DNA from: Aralia elata
Taxonomy: Eukaryota; Streptophyta; Magnoliopsida; Apiales; Araliaceae
Direction of reading: 5' to 3'
DNA length: 64,000 nucleotides
Assembly (NCBI GenBank): GCA_034770075.1
Contig: CM068383.1
Location: forward strand, 32,865,094-32,929,093
This document shows, one piece after another, positions 21,536 through 33,244 of this stretch (positions are counted from its first letter, which is position 1; each line of letters opens with the position of its first letter). Below the pieces are notes generated by a model, which searched no databases, was not told the origin of the DNA, and worked only from the letters and a program-made list of their open reading frames with translations. The translations under genes and the position numbers were made by a program.

Positions 21536-23666
21536 TGTAGACACCCGATTTTTGCATTTTCTATACTAACCCTGACAGGAGGGCAAAATCGTCAATTGAC
21601 CCGGCACACGAGAATAAAGGGTGGACATAAAGACGAACCCTCAAAACCACCACAACGGGATGATATTGAAGCCGACACGACAACAAGCGAATGTCGAGAG
21701 TCAGTTACTGATCACTGTGCTTGCCCGGATGACGTGGCACGTTTCCCGACGGGTTCCGGACTGCCGAGCGCAAACCCGTCAGCGGAAACCAACGGTACGA
21801 CACGAAAATCGAGACGAGGCACGGAAAACGAGAAAATCAGCACAGTTAGCCGCAGATCAATTCGCGGCCAAGGACGGAACTCGAGGCAGCACGGGACTCG
21901 AAGCGCACGGGACTCGAGCGCGGCTGGGGGGAGAACCAAGGGCCAGCCGCAGATATATCTGCGGCCAGCCGCAGATAGATCTGCGGCTGCCCTTGGCAGT
22001 GCTTTATTAGGCCAGTTCGCATACAGGAAGAAAAAAGAGAGGAGAAGAGAAGCATTCAGCAGCAGCAGCAACTCGGTAGGAACAAAAAACAGCAGCAAAA
22101 CAAGAGCAATTAGGAGAGAAAAAGAGTGAAAAAGAGTGAGGAATTGTACCAAATTTGTGAGATTATATTCCATATTCTCTACTCTACTCAATACACAAAC
22201 TCATACATATTGTGGGGATTAATTGCAAGGTGAAAAACCCTTTGTTCTTAGCATTTTGTTATACCATTTTGTTAATCTTTTGGTCATCCGAATCACCTTA
22301 AATGTAGTTTTTTTCTTATATGTTATTGTGAAGCCATGGGTTAGGGACTATTAGTGAGGGTCTCATCGGAATGAAATTCCCCCTAATAGCCCGATGATAT
22401 CCGTTTGGTGCAAATCTTAGCTATTATGGTATGGTATCATTCATAGTGTATTTCGATCGTCATTGTAAGACATCCTAGAGTGTTAGGCATCCCGTTGTTG
22501 TTTATTTTCGTTATATCCATTTGATGGTTGTGCAATAAGTTCGGATGTGAGCCTAGGAATGTGACCCCGTGGTCCAAATCCGATGATGGACATTTTTGAA
22601 TGTATGTAATCGGGTGGATGTATCCGTTATTGTAAATATGTAATCGTCGGGCCTTAAAACGACGCCAAGGCGATAATCGTGTTTAAGGCCCCGAAATAGT
22701 GAAACTTGTGATTGTGGGCGTTTGGGGTTATTTTGATGGCTTACATGCCCATGAATAGCCTCGACGCGTGTTTATGCTTGATTGGATTTTGGGACATGAA
22801 AAAATGATTTCAAAGATTAAACGATGAAGGTTTTTTCCTTAAAATCAAGCAAACTAGGAGGTTAGCATCACGTAGCTAAAAAATTGGAGGTGTTAATGAA
22901 TGTCGATTTCTATTAAACGAGAAGGCTAAAGAAAGTCGTTTTCAAATGTCACAAAAAATGGTTTTATAAAATAAGACAACGTTTTATTAAATCTTGGTGC
23001 GTAGGGTGAAAGATATCCTAGAAGTTGCCCATCATTTTATGAAAGCAATGTATAGATTTCGATTCCTATTTTCACGAAGGTCTAAAACTTTTGTTTTGCC
23101 AAAACGACACCTAAGGAAAATCTCATAGTTTTGCCAACTAAAATCAAACCTTTCTCGCAAAGCTTTCTCGTTTAAGCCGATGGACATTCTAAGGCATTCT
23201 CAAAAGAAAAACACAATTTTCCCTAAATAGTCCAAATGATTCTTTTATGCAAACTCACCACAACATTTACATAGGCACACACACACACACACGCACCCAC
23301 ACATTTCATGAATTAAAGGATAGGAAAGCATCAAGATTGCGGTAACCGTGCTTCACGGAAGTCGAGGGGTGCCTAACACCTTCCCCTCACTTAAGCAAGC
23401 CCCCGAACTCTATGAATCTCGATTCGCAGACCAATTAATTCGGAGTCACATATGAGCCAGCGATTTATAAAAAATGAAAACTCGGATGAGTTGGTACATC
23501 CATTTCAAATATACCAACTGGCGACTCTGGTTAAATTGGCTCATCATAAAAACAATCTTTAAAAAACCCCGTCGACATTTAATGCCGATCTTTTCCAAAA
23601 AAATCATTCAACCAAAAGGCTAAAATTGGAAAAGACAAAAGAGACGAGAAAAAACCGGCGTCGACA
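21536..23666 (+). repeat. LARD 3' LTR
   Basis: It is 2,131 bp and almost identical to 14459-16590. Differences I see: G/A at 14953 versus 22030, one-base length differences in A runs near 22957 and 23212, and a small change near the 3' end (CCCAGCG versus CCGGCG). Confidence 0.93.
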
Positions 23667-23671
23667 GGACC

Positions 23672-23999
23672 CTTTGAAGTGTTGAAACGGGTGGGTGAGG
23701 TACCTTATGAGGTAGCTTTACCTCCTGAGTTAGGCCACATTCACAATGTCTTCCACATATCGGTGCTACGACCGTATAAGTCTGACTATAAACATGTAAT
23801 AGAATATGAACTAATACAGTTTGAAAAAGATTTATCCTATGAAGAGATACCTGTTCAGATAGTGGACAGGAAAGAGCAGGTTCTTAGAAATAAAGTGATA
23901 CCTTCTGTTAAGGTAATTTGGAAGAACCACAGTGCTGAAGAAGCAACGTGGGAACTCGAAGAGATAATGATGCAAAATTTCCCTCAATTATTTGTTTAA
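23672..23999 (+). pseudogene. Element A pol C-terminus: GPY/F-like region and chromodomain
   Basis: This continues the frame cut at 14458. The duplicated GGACC lies at 23667-23671 and the coding sequence resumes with FEVLKRVGEVPYEVALPPEL, then HNVFHISVLRPYK, and ends in a chromodomain-like module (VKVIWKNHSAEEATWELE) with a TAA stop at 23997-23999. In related elements the chromodomain guides integrase to heterochromatin. This piece is intact from the junction to its stop. Confidence 0.9.
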
Positions 24000-24034
24000 T
24001 CTTTATATTGCGATTCTGGGGACAGAATCTTTGT

Positions 24035-24109
24035 AAGGAGGGGAGAATGTAACAGACGATTTAATTGCGTTGTGATTCTAGGGACAGAATCCTTTTAAGG
24101 AGGGAAAGA
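24035..24109 (+). promoter_or_regulatory. Duplicated polypurine tract of element A
   Basis: Two tracts stand in tandem: AAGGAGGGGAGAA (24035-24047), followed by TGTAACAGACG, and AAGGAGGGAAAGA (about 24097-24109), followed by the LTR (TATAACGAATG). Both are preceded by GATTCT(G/A)GGGACAGAATC. A segment of about 60 bp covering the tract and the LTR-start-like TGTAAC has been duplicated. Confidence 0.8.
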
Positions 24110-26848
24110 TATAACGAATGCAATTTTGTGATTGAATAAAAATATTTATTGCATTATATAAATATTTTTATTAATTTATTGAGCTGAATAAATAATTTAT
24201 TAAGTTTTGTGGAATGAGTATATGTTGAGTTTACTAATGTTAAACGTTATTTGAATGTGATTTGTTATGTTTATTCTAATTTAATTTAATAATTAAATTA
24301 AATGATGAAAAGATTTATTTGAATAAATGATTTATTTGAATAATGTAATTCATTTGGTATTATTGTTATTGGTTAAATAAATTTATTATTTAAGTTTGTA
24401 AGGTTTAATTGAATTTATTTAATAATAAGTTCAATTAAATTAGAAGTGTGACATTTTAAACTATATGTTATGATGATTTATTAAAATAAATGAGAAAGTG
24501 TTTAATTCAGTTTTACCAAACAAGGCCCTATGATCTTTGTTTGGAAATAATGGGTTATTTTATTTGTGTTTTACCAAACAAGGCCTTATGACCTTTAGTT
24601 AGAATAATGGGTTATTTTTAAATTAGTTTGCCAAACAAGCCTTAGAGGCTTTTGAATTTTTTTTAACTGATAGATATTATATCATACGTTATTATTATAG
24701 TAAGTATCAGTTTTTATTTTGTTTTTATTTCATCAGTTTTATTTTTAAAAAGTACGTCAGTTAAAAAAGAAAGAAAGAAAAACAAAGAAGAAGAAACACA
24801 GAGCTTGAGAGAAAGAAAAGAACTCTGTGAATTTGAGAGTTGAGAGAAAAGAGAGAAATTATGTGAGAAGCTTGGTGATTGGAGTAAGAATTCAAGCAAG
24901 GAAGTTTAATCAAATTTTCTTACATCAATTGAGGGTATAATTCTTTTTTCCTCCTGGTTTTATTCTACTGTATATAATTTTAGTTACTGTATGTGAATTC
25001 AATTGCTAGAATATATGAATTATTTGATTATAGTTGTTGTAATTGGTAGTAATCATGTGTTAAATGATTATATGTTGATTAATAATTAATTTAGAGGTGT
25101 TAATTCATGAAAACATGATTTAGAATGAAGTCTTTGTTTTTATAGAGTCTTATTTCATGTATGGCATATATATATGATAATTGATGTTCAATTAGATTAT
25201 TAATTGGTAAATTAACTTTTGATTGTGTTAATACGATGAAAAATGAAAAGAATGTAATTTGAATGGATTTAAATGATTGAAAGATGAGTTTACAGTGGTT
25301 GATTTTATTAAAATAGCTAGAACATGAATATTTAGTTTTAACAGAGGATTTTTGGTTTTAAATCGGTTGATTATGTGTTTTATAATGGTTAAATTAGTTA
25401 GAAACATGTTGGGTATTTGTTTTCTAGCATGTTTGATGTCTGGGTATGTTTAATTTGTTTACTGGATGATAGAATTCGGAAAATTTGGCCAAATTTGGCC
25501 TAAGTTTTCACTGGTTCGCGACCTGTAGAAGGTGTTAGTCGCGTCTACCGCCCCGGCGGTAGAAATGAACTAGGATTAACGCCTCGGCGGTTCTGTCGCC
25601 CCGGCGGCAAAATTTCATTAGATTCTTCGCCCCGGCGACAGCCTCGCCCCGACGACGATTTTGTTAAGTTTTTTCTCGCCCCGGCAAGAATCGCTGCTGT
25701 AAAAAAAATTATTATTATTATTATTATTTTGTTTTCTTTTCTTGGAAGTTATGATGCATAATTAAACTTATATTAATGTATTAAATGACTAAAGAATTTC
25801 CAAGATGGTTGCTAACTAGTACTTGTTGACTATGGTATGCTAAATGAGATGTTATGATAAAAGAGCAAGCTTAGAATGCTTTTAATCTTGTGACTAATTA
25901 TATTACCATTTTACAATTAAATGTTTAGGTTGTTTAAGGATCGTGAATTACTTAAATTTGTAATCTACGCTTGAGGCAAGTTTTCCTATCTCAAACCTGT
26001 TATTTCATTTAAAGCGAGTTTAATATCATTGAGCAAGTTCTTTATCTCAATTCAATACTTTTACGTTGAGCAAGTTGTTCTTTCCTTTTAACTTGTTAAT
26101 TTATTCAAAACAAGAAGTTTATTTATATTGAGCAAGCTTATGGACCTTAGCTTATTGATATTCAAGCAAGGTTACTATCATTTTACGTACTTAAGATTTA
26201 TTCCAATCATTGTTTTTTATTCAAATTTCGAGTATAGTTTCTATTGAATGAACTCTATTGATGAATTAGACTAGCAAACTCTTATTGATTCAGCTAGTCC
26301 TTAGTTGATGAGCGATTTCAAAGACTTAGAATATTTTCTATACTTGTTCCAAGCCAAGTTCCTTTTGGTACGGATTCAGACGATAAACTGAGATGAACAA
26401 CCCTAATATAGGGGATTACTTACGCGACAGCATTAAAATGTTTGTGCACAATACATTGTACAAATGGCTGATCCCCCTGAGTACGAGATGTTGGTCCATA
26501 GTCTATATGACTGTTAAAGGTTACGGTAGAGATACTTGTTAACCTAAGACATAGTTCGAGGTCTTGTGACCCTCATATATTATTTCTAAATCTTGAAATC
26601 TATTTTTCCTTGAATCGAGCATTCTAACGAGCTTTTAGACTTTGATCATTTATTGACTGAGATTCAGAAAATTATTATTCCTCAGTTGAAATCCATTTCA
26701 TATAAATATTATTGTTATCGTACTGGTGAGCAATTGTTTGCTCACTCTTGCACTAAACATTGCAGCTAAGCCAGAAAAGCAGGACGAACCGTCCACGAGT
26801 AAACACTAAATCTGTGGGAATTAAGTACCTGAATTTGGGGGTGTCACA
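24110..26848 (+). repeat. Element A 3' LTR
   Basis: It is 2,739 bp, homologous to 5977-8940 throughout. It carries the donor (24935-24936), the hairpin cluster (25544-25688) and the first part of the lysine-rich block. A deletion joins CACGAGTAAA to ACACTAAATCTG, removing sequence that corresponds to about 8660-8893 of the left LTR. Confidence 0.95.
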
Positions 26849-28787
26849 AAAATAGTGCATAAGATTTAGAAGCTTGCTCAAATATAAATTGAGTTAAGTT
26901 AAGAAACTTGCCTGATGCGCTGATACAATATTACAACACACGCTCCTTAATATCCTACACATGTAAATACATATTCACATAATAATTAGTCACATACTGG
27001 ATACCAAACAATGATTTATACTACTCTATATTAAAATCGTCCTAACGATTAGTCACATAAGGACTAGGTTCAAAATAGACGCTGCATCATTAAAACACAT
27101 TGATTGCCACTACGACTACCCAGTCGGGGGTCTCGCCCCTTAGAAGCCAAATGAAATATGCAACCAGGTTATTCAATTTACGCCTTAAGACAACACGACT
27201 TTGGTTGACATTTAAAAAATAATTAAGCATTTAAGGCTTAACAAAATATGATTAACTAACCTGTCTAATCATTTAGTACAAAGAAAAAAATATAAGTTTT
27301 GGACTTTGTTGGAAAAACTCACTGGGTCCGACCCGACCCGACCCGATCTGGCCAGCTCGACCCAGTCCGGACACGGAGCTAACGTTGTGGCGTGAGGTTC
27401 ATTGCTAGAGCTCACGTTGCGGTGTGAGTCCCGTGCTATTCAAATGACAGGCTTGACGATGCGGCGTCAAGCTTAGAGCTTGGACCTCACGCTGCGGCGT
27501 GAGTCCCGGTCTTTCCTGACAGGCTTGACGCTGCGGCGCGAGCCTTAGAGCTTGGATCTTACGCTGCGGCGTGAGTCCCGGTCTTTTCCCTATTTTGTCC
27601 CTCACTGCAGCGACGACTGTTACGCTTATGAGTGACGCTGCGGCGTCACTCTCTAGTAGCCGGATTCTGGGTTTCATCCCAGTTCGCGACTCCGACCTCC
27701 GATCACTCCAACCTTCATAACTCCTTTAATACACGTTCAAATTGGTCCATTTCGGACTCTATGGACAACTAACTCACGGGGCTACAATATATCAAAAATG
27801 CAGAGCTACCCATTAACATTAACATAGTCAAATCTTAAGTCAAAGTACAAAGTTATTACACTATGTTCATGTTCTTGGTGTTCTTCACCAAAATCAACAC
27901 CAAATCTTCGTTTTAACATCTTTTTACTCCATTCCAATAGGGTTAGCTTCGTAACCCATGGAACTACAATACCATAACAACAAATAAAATTAACAAACAT
28001 AAAATCGTGGTTCTATAGTCCTCTAAAATGGTTCGAATGTCCAAGTTCATGTCCAAAGTTCATTGTTCTTGCTCCATTAAGCCAAGGTAAGGATTTCTTG
28101 CGTTTTTGTTCCACTTGGATGTTATTAATGGCTTACATAACCTCTTAACAACATTTATAAATAATCACAACAAACAAAAACACCAAGAATTGCCATAGAT
28201 TCGACCCACAAGCTTAAGAGCTCAAAACTAAGAAAAATTTGAAAAACTTAACAAGAAATCGAATGGAAAGGATTTGGTTAGTGTTTACCTCTATAAATCC
28301 TTCCTAGATGATTAAGAAGCTCGGCTAGGCTTGATTTTGAGGGTTCTTATTGCTTGGATTCTCTTCTTCTTCCACCCGTGCCATCTTCTTCTTCCTCCTT
28401 TCTTTTTTCGGCGACTTCCTCCTTCTTCCTTCTTCCTTCTTCTTGAGCTCTCTCTCTCTCTCTCTCTCTATCTGCTGAAGCAATTTGGAATTAGTTGGGA
28501 GTTGAATGATTTGGGAGAAGTGGAGGAGTAATTTTAGGAGAAGTGGGTTTGTGGCTCAAGGAGGCTTGCCGACAACTCCCTCTACTATCTCATTTTCCTA
28601 GCATTTGATTGGTCTAAAGTGGTTGGGTGGTTCCCACTTGGAGTAACAAGCAAAAATAGATACCCAAATACACTAAAAATATATCCGAAAACTCTCTCTT
28701 TTGTACCCAATTTGGTAATTAACTCTACCCAAAATTAAAATGGGTATTACCATAAATATTGGGATGGGTAAAAATAATTATTATGGG
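26849..28787 (-). repeat. Element 1 right (5') LTR, second part
   Basis: It continues the LTR cut at 5976 and matches 1-970 from 27830 on. It carries the hairpin cluster (27405-27651), the donor (28288-28287) and a CT repeat near 28449-28470. The sequence leaves element 1 near 28787, about 400 bp before the expected LTR end. Confidence 0.85.
27405..27651 (-). repeat. GC-rich hairpin cluster of element 1 LTR
   Basis: Several inverted repeats are built around GCTGCGGC. 27630-27651 has stem GAGTGACGC/GCGTCACTC with loop TGCG. 27486-27503 has CTCACGC/GCGTGAG with the same loop. 27451-27472 has GCTTGACG/CGTCAAGC. Further weaker copies lie at 27405, 27530 and 27560. The family differs from A and B in stem sequence but has the same form and the same place downstream of the leader donor. 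An open frame across 27677-27405 on the minus strand is a by-product. Confidence 0.85.
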
Positions 28788-28918
28788 GTAACTACATTAG
28801 GTTTATTTGGTTAACGACCTTGTAAGACTCCTAAGAGTATATCCACTAATTGTTGGGTAGGGTTTGTTTCTCTATCCTCATTCTCTCTTTCTGTCTGATT
28901 TCTCCTTCTTGTTGCCAT
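28788..28918 (-). pseudogene. Element E gag, N-terminal fragment
   Basis: The ATG is at 28918 on the minus strand. The frame begins MATRRRNQTERENED and has NPTQQLVDILLG, matching NPMQQLVNLLTG in gag of element A. A stop follows a few codons later (GR then TAA). The fragment ends at the junction with element 1. An acceptor-like TTTATTTATAG lies four bases upstream of the ATG. Confidence 0.7.
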
Positions 28919-28927
28919 GATTCTATA

Positions 28928-29142
28928 AATAAAGGAAAGACAAGTATAAATACAAGTATATATTCTGTGCACAGAGTTAACAATTTGATTTGTACAAACA
29001 TAACTTGTATATTACATACTGAAAGTTTACATATCCGACTAGTGGTTTATACTACCACTAGTTAGTACAAAGGATTCCCTATTTACAACCAATTTTTTTA
29101 CAATACGTACTGTTGAAAGTAAACCTAAATACTATACTATAC
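28928..29142 (-). other. ORF0-gag spacer of element E
   Basis: AT-rich and non-coding; it corresponds to the spacer at 9992-10286 in element A. It ends at an acceptor-like site before gag. No other structure seen. Confidence 0.5.
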
Positions 29143-29727
29143 TCAACGACCACGCACCTCATCATAGGCATCCTGGACCATGTGGCATACCACTGATCGA
29201 TCTATCATATAGTCCACCTTTTTCTCTTATACTGGATATCTAATCACTCGGTGATCTAAGTCATCGAATGAGTTACGACACCCTTGCACAACACGATCTA
29301 ACTGCACTTGCACCTCCTATTTCTCCTTTTGAGTACTATGTAATAGTGTCCTCAATCGGTGAGTGGAACCCTTCTCTAACTCCAACAAACCCTCGACTAT
29401 GAATTCCCGAAAGTTGGCAGCCTCTATGTCTTCGGTCGATTGTTGTACCAATCCTGTGACTATTTTCTCATGTCTGTCAACACTCATCATCTGTCTAGCT
29501 CCAACCTCCTCATCAAGATCTACTAACTGTCCATCTATAGGATCTTCAGCTTCTTCTGCATCCAGTATCTCCTGGTCGTGTAATAGTTCTTCCTCCTCAG
29601 GATCTTCCTCTAGTGATCCTAGTGCTGGATATATCTCTATTGGTTCTTCCTCTGGGTCACTATCTGTCTCCGACTTCCCCATAGGTAGATCTAACAATGG
29701 AAGGTCATTCCAATCTGTGTCCGCCAT
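29143..29727 (-). pseudogene. ORF0 of element E
   Basis: The frame of 194 codons starts MADTDWNDLPLLDLPMGKSE and ends VQDAYDEVRGR. The N-terminal half is very acidic (DSDPEEEP, EDPEEEELLHDQE). The C-terminal half is less extended than in A and B but ends with a similar DRSVVCHMVQ motif (A: DRRMVSRIMEQ). Two stops break it: TAG at 29317-29319, and TAA before EKKVDYMI; each is one transition from a Gln codon. The ATG follows TTCTTTTGTAG|G, an acceptor-like site. It is homologous in position, composition and tail to ORF0 of A and B. Confidence 0.7.
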
Positions 29728-29883
29728 CCTACAAAAGAATTTTACTTGTTTAGTATTATAGTGAAACAAGTTTACACATAAATATAAAGCTTTTAAGATT
29801 ATTTCATGTATAATTAAGTATTTTACGGACCCAAAGACTATATCTTAAGGCATTTTCTAACTACCTTAGAGTTATAATCTACA

Positions 29884-29897
29884 GCTCTAATACCAAC
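29884..29897 (-). promoter_or_regulatory. Primer binding site of element E
   Basis: The minus strand reads TTGGTATTAGAGC directly inside the LTR end, one change from the tRNA-Met-type site TTGGTATCAGAGC. Confidence 0.8.
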
Positions 29898-30468
29898 TTG
29901 TGAAGCCCCCAAATTCTTTACACTCCTTGTAGCAGATTTGGTGCTCATGTGAGACTATTCAACTATAAATATTCCATAATATATAACTTCTATCTATCCA
30001 AGGTTCACAGTATCCCATAACAGATAATAGTTCTCGTCAGAACGTTAACTGTATTTGGATACCCTCACTTGGATGTATAGATTCATATCTTATGGATATC
30101 TCTTTTATATCGATATTCCCTATCTATCTGACATTCACAGTATTAATGATAAGATTATTCTTGGAACTGGGGGGTGCATTCCGGTAAAGGTGGCACCTTA
30201 CCGGCGCTCATTAAGTGTAACCTCAGCGCTTACAGAACTCTCAATATTATTTAAATAACCTCATTCAGATGTATAGCTCATATGGATACTGTACTAGATT
30301 AAATGCTACTTTCTAACTTAACTAAGAATGTAAATACAACGCAAGAGATATAACAACAGATGATATATATTTCATAACTTTAAGTTTGATTACAACATTC
30401 TCAGTACTATGTTCTTATTATAATAAAGTCTTATAAGACTTAAATTTATTCAAAACAGTAAGATAAAA

Positions 30469-30527
30469 CTAATCAACATGGCCTTTTTCCTTGTCCGTTC
30501 CTGAAGTTCCGGGATTACCATCTAAAA
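30469..30527 (-). other. Conserved lysine-rich block in LTR E
   Basis: After TTTCTTTGCAG (acceptor-like, AG ends at 30528) the minus strand reads VLDGNPGTSGTDKEKGHVD then TAG. It aligns with the blocks of LTRs A, B, C and D (TSG-DK-K core). Confidence 0.5.
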
Positions 30528-31879
30528 CTGCAAAGAAAAGTTTTATGCAAGGATAAACTACAGAATGCTCAGCAAGTTTATGTAAAAAATGTAAACACAA
30601 TGTGTTTGATTTGAAAGAAGTTCAAAAGCTTTTGCCAACTGAGGGTTCAATACATGAACCATGTGTTCCAACCAGTTATATCAGTCTTCAATGACTTAGA
30701 AAAGCTTTGTTTAGATATCTTATAGGGGATCAGCCTAATCGAGATATCCTAGGAGTATGCATATCATCCTAATCGTGCCCAACATGCACTAGATGTCAAT
30801 ATATTATCGACAATAACAACCCATATAGGGTGTTTGTAAACTCAGTTATAAGATGTCGTACCAAACAATTTGGCTTGACACAACAATTCATGCTCGAATA
30901 AACAATATATGAATAATAATTCATTTCTTAAGTTATGCTGAATTAAGAAGCAATAAGTTTACAATAATTGATAGCAAGATGTATAATACTTGCATAAAGG
31001 TAACAAGGTTTGGAGACTTGCCTGTGCGTAGTACGTTTACTTTACGCTGTCTATCTACGTCACGTAGTCTATTTATATCAACAATAAGCGTTAGAACTTA
31101 TAATAACACGTATTTAATTAAACTAGTCAAGTATCGTTAAGGTTCGACATTGATTCGGTCTTTCGATAGCGTTATTAGACACTTAAACACGTAGGTTTAT
31201 CAATAAAATTTTATTTAATAGCTTAAATATTAATTTAGATAATTTAATTATTCTTTATAATATTTTTAGAAGCTTAATATTATTTTTAAATAATTTTCAC
31301 AAGCTTAGTAGTATTTTTAAATAATTTTCACAAGCTTAGAATATTTTTAAATAATTTTTACAAACTTAGAAGTACTTTTAAATGATTTAATTATCATTTA
31401 TAACATTTTTAGAATTTTAAGATATTATTTAAATGATTTATTTATCATTTAGAATAATTTTAGAAATTTAGAATATTATTTAAATAATTTAATTATCATT
31501 TATAATATTTTTAAAATTTTAATATATTATTATAATAATTTTAGAAAGTAAGTATATTATGAAAAATGATTTATTTATCATTTATAATATTTTTAGAAAT
31601 TTAATATATTATTTAAATAATTTATTTATCATTTAAAATAATTTTAATACTTTAATATCATTTTTTTTTAAATTATTTATTTAATATAATTATTTAATAA
31701 TTTATTATCATTAATATTTAATTAAATTAAATTATTAATGAAATTTTATGTCAAAATATTAAAAGTTAATAAATATAATTTAAAATGAATTTTAAAACTT
31801 AATTATTAATAATTATTTAATATTTATTAATTATTTTCATTAATTTTTATTCAATGCCGGCGCAAAAGGGCTACCGCGA

Positions 31880-31978
31880 CGGTCTTAACTGTCGCTAAAA
31901 GTGTTCTTGAGTTTCTGGAGACTGGAAGGAGACTGTCACTAATGGGGCCCTATAGCGACGGACAGTCTGTTGCTATAG
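31880..31978 (-). repeat. Hairpins in LTR E
   Basis: A 29-nt near-perfect inverted repeat at 31950-31978 (CTATAGC...GCTATAG, with two G-T pairs) and a 5-bp GCGAC/GTCGC stem at about 31885-31904. They lie about 0.8-0.9 kb downstream of the leader donor. Confidence 0.65.
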
Positions 31979-32784
31979 GTGTTCTTCATGGGCTGAAGAA
32001 CAGCCGGTCATGGTCAAACAGGATACTTTGATGTAATTTAATTGCTTGTTGGTTAATTGTTTGAGTTAAATGTTTGTTGCTAGTTATAACCGACATGGCA
32101 GAGTATAACGACATGCTTTGTTTGAGATAAACAAATATCATATGATGCTAGTTTTAATTCGGTCAAACTACCTAGTTGGTCTGTTCTTGAGGTTTCTGGA
32201 TTACCCAGAAACCAGTTGGTCATGGTCCAACAAGGACCTTTAGGTTGATTTAATTTTCATCTCATACACTGTTTTAATGTTTAGTTCGTTTGTAATTGTA
32301 GCTTATATGGCAGGGTACAACGACATGTATTAACATATCATTAACAACATCATATGTGGAAGATTCAGGTCGGTCAAACCTTGTCAGACACCATGTCAGA
32401 CATTCATATGATTTCTGGGTTACCCATAAATCAGTTTCTATGGTCGGTCAATGGGTTTTGACCACCCATAACTTTTAATTCAGGAACTATTTTAGTGTTC
32501 TACCAATTCTAATTTATTACCCTCATGGCATAGTACAAATACATGCTTTAAAACACATCAAACTAACAAATTAAGGGTATCAAAAAGTCTGACAAAATAG
32601 CCTGTCAAACTGTTCTTGACTGACTTGAACAGTTTACTATTTTTGCCTAATTTTCATATCTAGGTGTTATGTAAACATGTTATAACAGTCCAGATCACTA
32701 TATAACATGTTATTAAGTATCCCTAAACACTAAAACATAACATCTAACAAAGCTTTAAAGATCTAGCATAAAATTAGAGTTTTG

Positions 32785-32790
32785 CACCTT
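32785..32790 (-). promoter_or_regulatory. Leader splice donor of LTR E
   Basis: The minus strand reads CTCAAAAAG|GTGCAAAA (GT at 32787-32786). LTRs C and C' have similar donors (CTTCAAAAAG|GTACAG and CTTCAAAAG|GTTAGT). Confidence 0.5.
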
Positions 32791-33244
32791 TTTGAGCAAC
32801 TTTTTGACTTGATCTCTTTGATTCTGATCTTGCTACTGCTGAGGCTTATTATGGCTTGTAATATAAGCGTTTAGGTTATAAAATTTCGTGGTTCCATCAG
32901 TGGGAGGGCTGAGTAGTTATAGGCCTTTACAAATTAGGGGTTTTAAGACATTTCACACATTTTTGCCTCCACAAATATCTAGCCTGTGACGCCCCCAAAT
33001 TCGGGTCTCCAATGCCCGGATTTGGTCATCACGATCCACTACAAACATCCACCTCCAAGCAACATACTATAACAAAATGCGGAATATAATAGACATATGT
33101 TGTTCATTTAAAAGGTGTTACTAGTCCCAAGATTCGATAACTTTAATACAAAAGTACGAATATACCCTAATACAGTACTTTAGGGTTTAAATAACAATAG
33201 AAGTTTCTTAACTATGCCTCGATCAAAATACAGACATTTAGAGA

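Larger units (their letters stand above)
14459..23666 (+). mobile_element. LARD: young non-coding LTR retrotransposon nested in element A
   Basis: It is 9,208 bp long, with near-identical 2.13-kb LTRs (14459-16590 and 21536-23666) starting TGTAGACACCCG and ending GTCGACA. The target duplication GGACC is perfect (14454-14458 and 23667-23671). A primer site follows the left LTR and a purine tract precedes the right LTR. The 4.9-kb interior has no gag, protease, RT or integrase. Scanning the LTRs by eye I see only one or two substitutions and a few one-base indels, so insertion is recent. The primer site and the array near the 3' end recall Tat/Ogre-type elements, so a Tat partner may mobilise it; this is inference. 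Confidence 0.92.
5977..26848 (+). mobile_element. Element A: Ty3/gypsy chromovirus with ORF0, hosting a nested LARD
   Basis: This is a structurally complete element with two long LTRs (5977-8940 and 24110-26848). The 5-bp target duplication AAAAT is perfect (5972-5976 and 26849-26853). Order on the plus strand: LTR, primer site, ORF0, gag-pol, purine tract, LTR. The 9.2-kb LARD (14459-23666) interrupts pol. The nominal length without the LARD and its duplicated target site is about 11.7 kb. LTR ends are TGTAACG...TGTCACA at the left copy; the right copy starts TATAACG. The two LTRs differ by scattered substitutions and a deletion of about 235 bp in the right copy, so the insertion is not very recent. 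Confidence 0.95.
1..28787 (-). mobile_element. Element 1: Ty3/gypsy chromovirus (Tekay/Del-like), truncated and split by element A
   Basis: Read on the minus strand it has a broken right LTR (5572-5976 plus 26849-28787), part of gag, then protease, RT, RNase H, integrase and chromodomain (to 1431), a purine tract and the left LTR (1-1364, running off the window). Element A (5977-26848) is nested in the right LTR. Gag is fused directly to LTR sequence near 5571, so the primer site, any ORF0, the gag N-terminus and one end of the LTR are deleted. Near 28787 the LTR is again cut and joined to element E. Domain order, with integrase after RT and a terminal chromodomain, defines a chromovirus; Tekay/Del placement rests on recognising the RT and integrase style and is not computed. 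Confidence 0.85.
29899..32984 (-). repeat. Element E 5' LTR, main part
   Basis: On the plus strand it begins TGTGAAGCCCCCAAA, the complement of the LTR 3' end shared with A, B and C. It carries the lysine-rich block (30469-30527), a very AT-rich stretch (31200-31850), hairpins (31880-31978) and the donor (32787-32786). It is cut at 32984 by element B and continues at 46041. Confidence 0.8.

Noticed and set aside
27405..27677. Minus-strand 90-codon frame with PGLTPQR repeats
   Set aside because: It is produced by the repeated hairpin units of the element 1 LTR.
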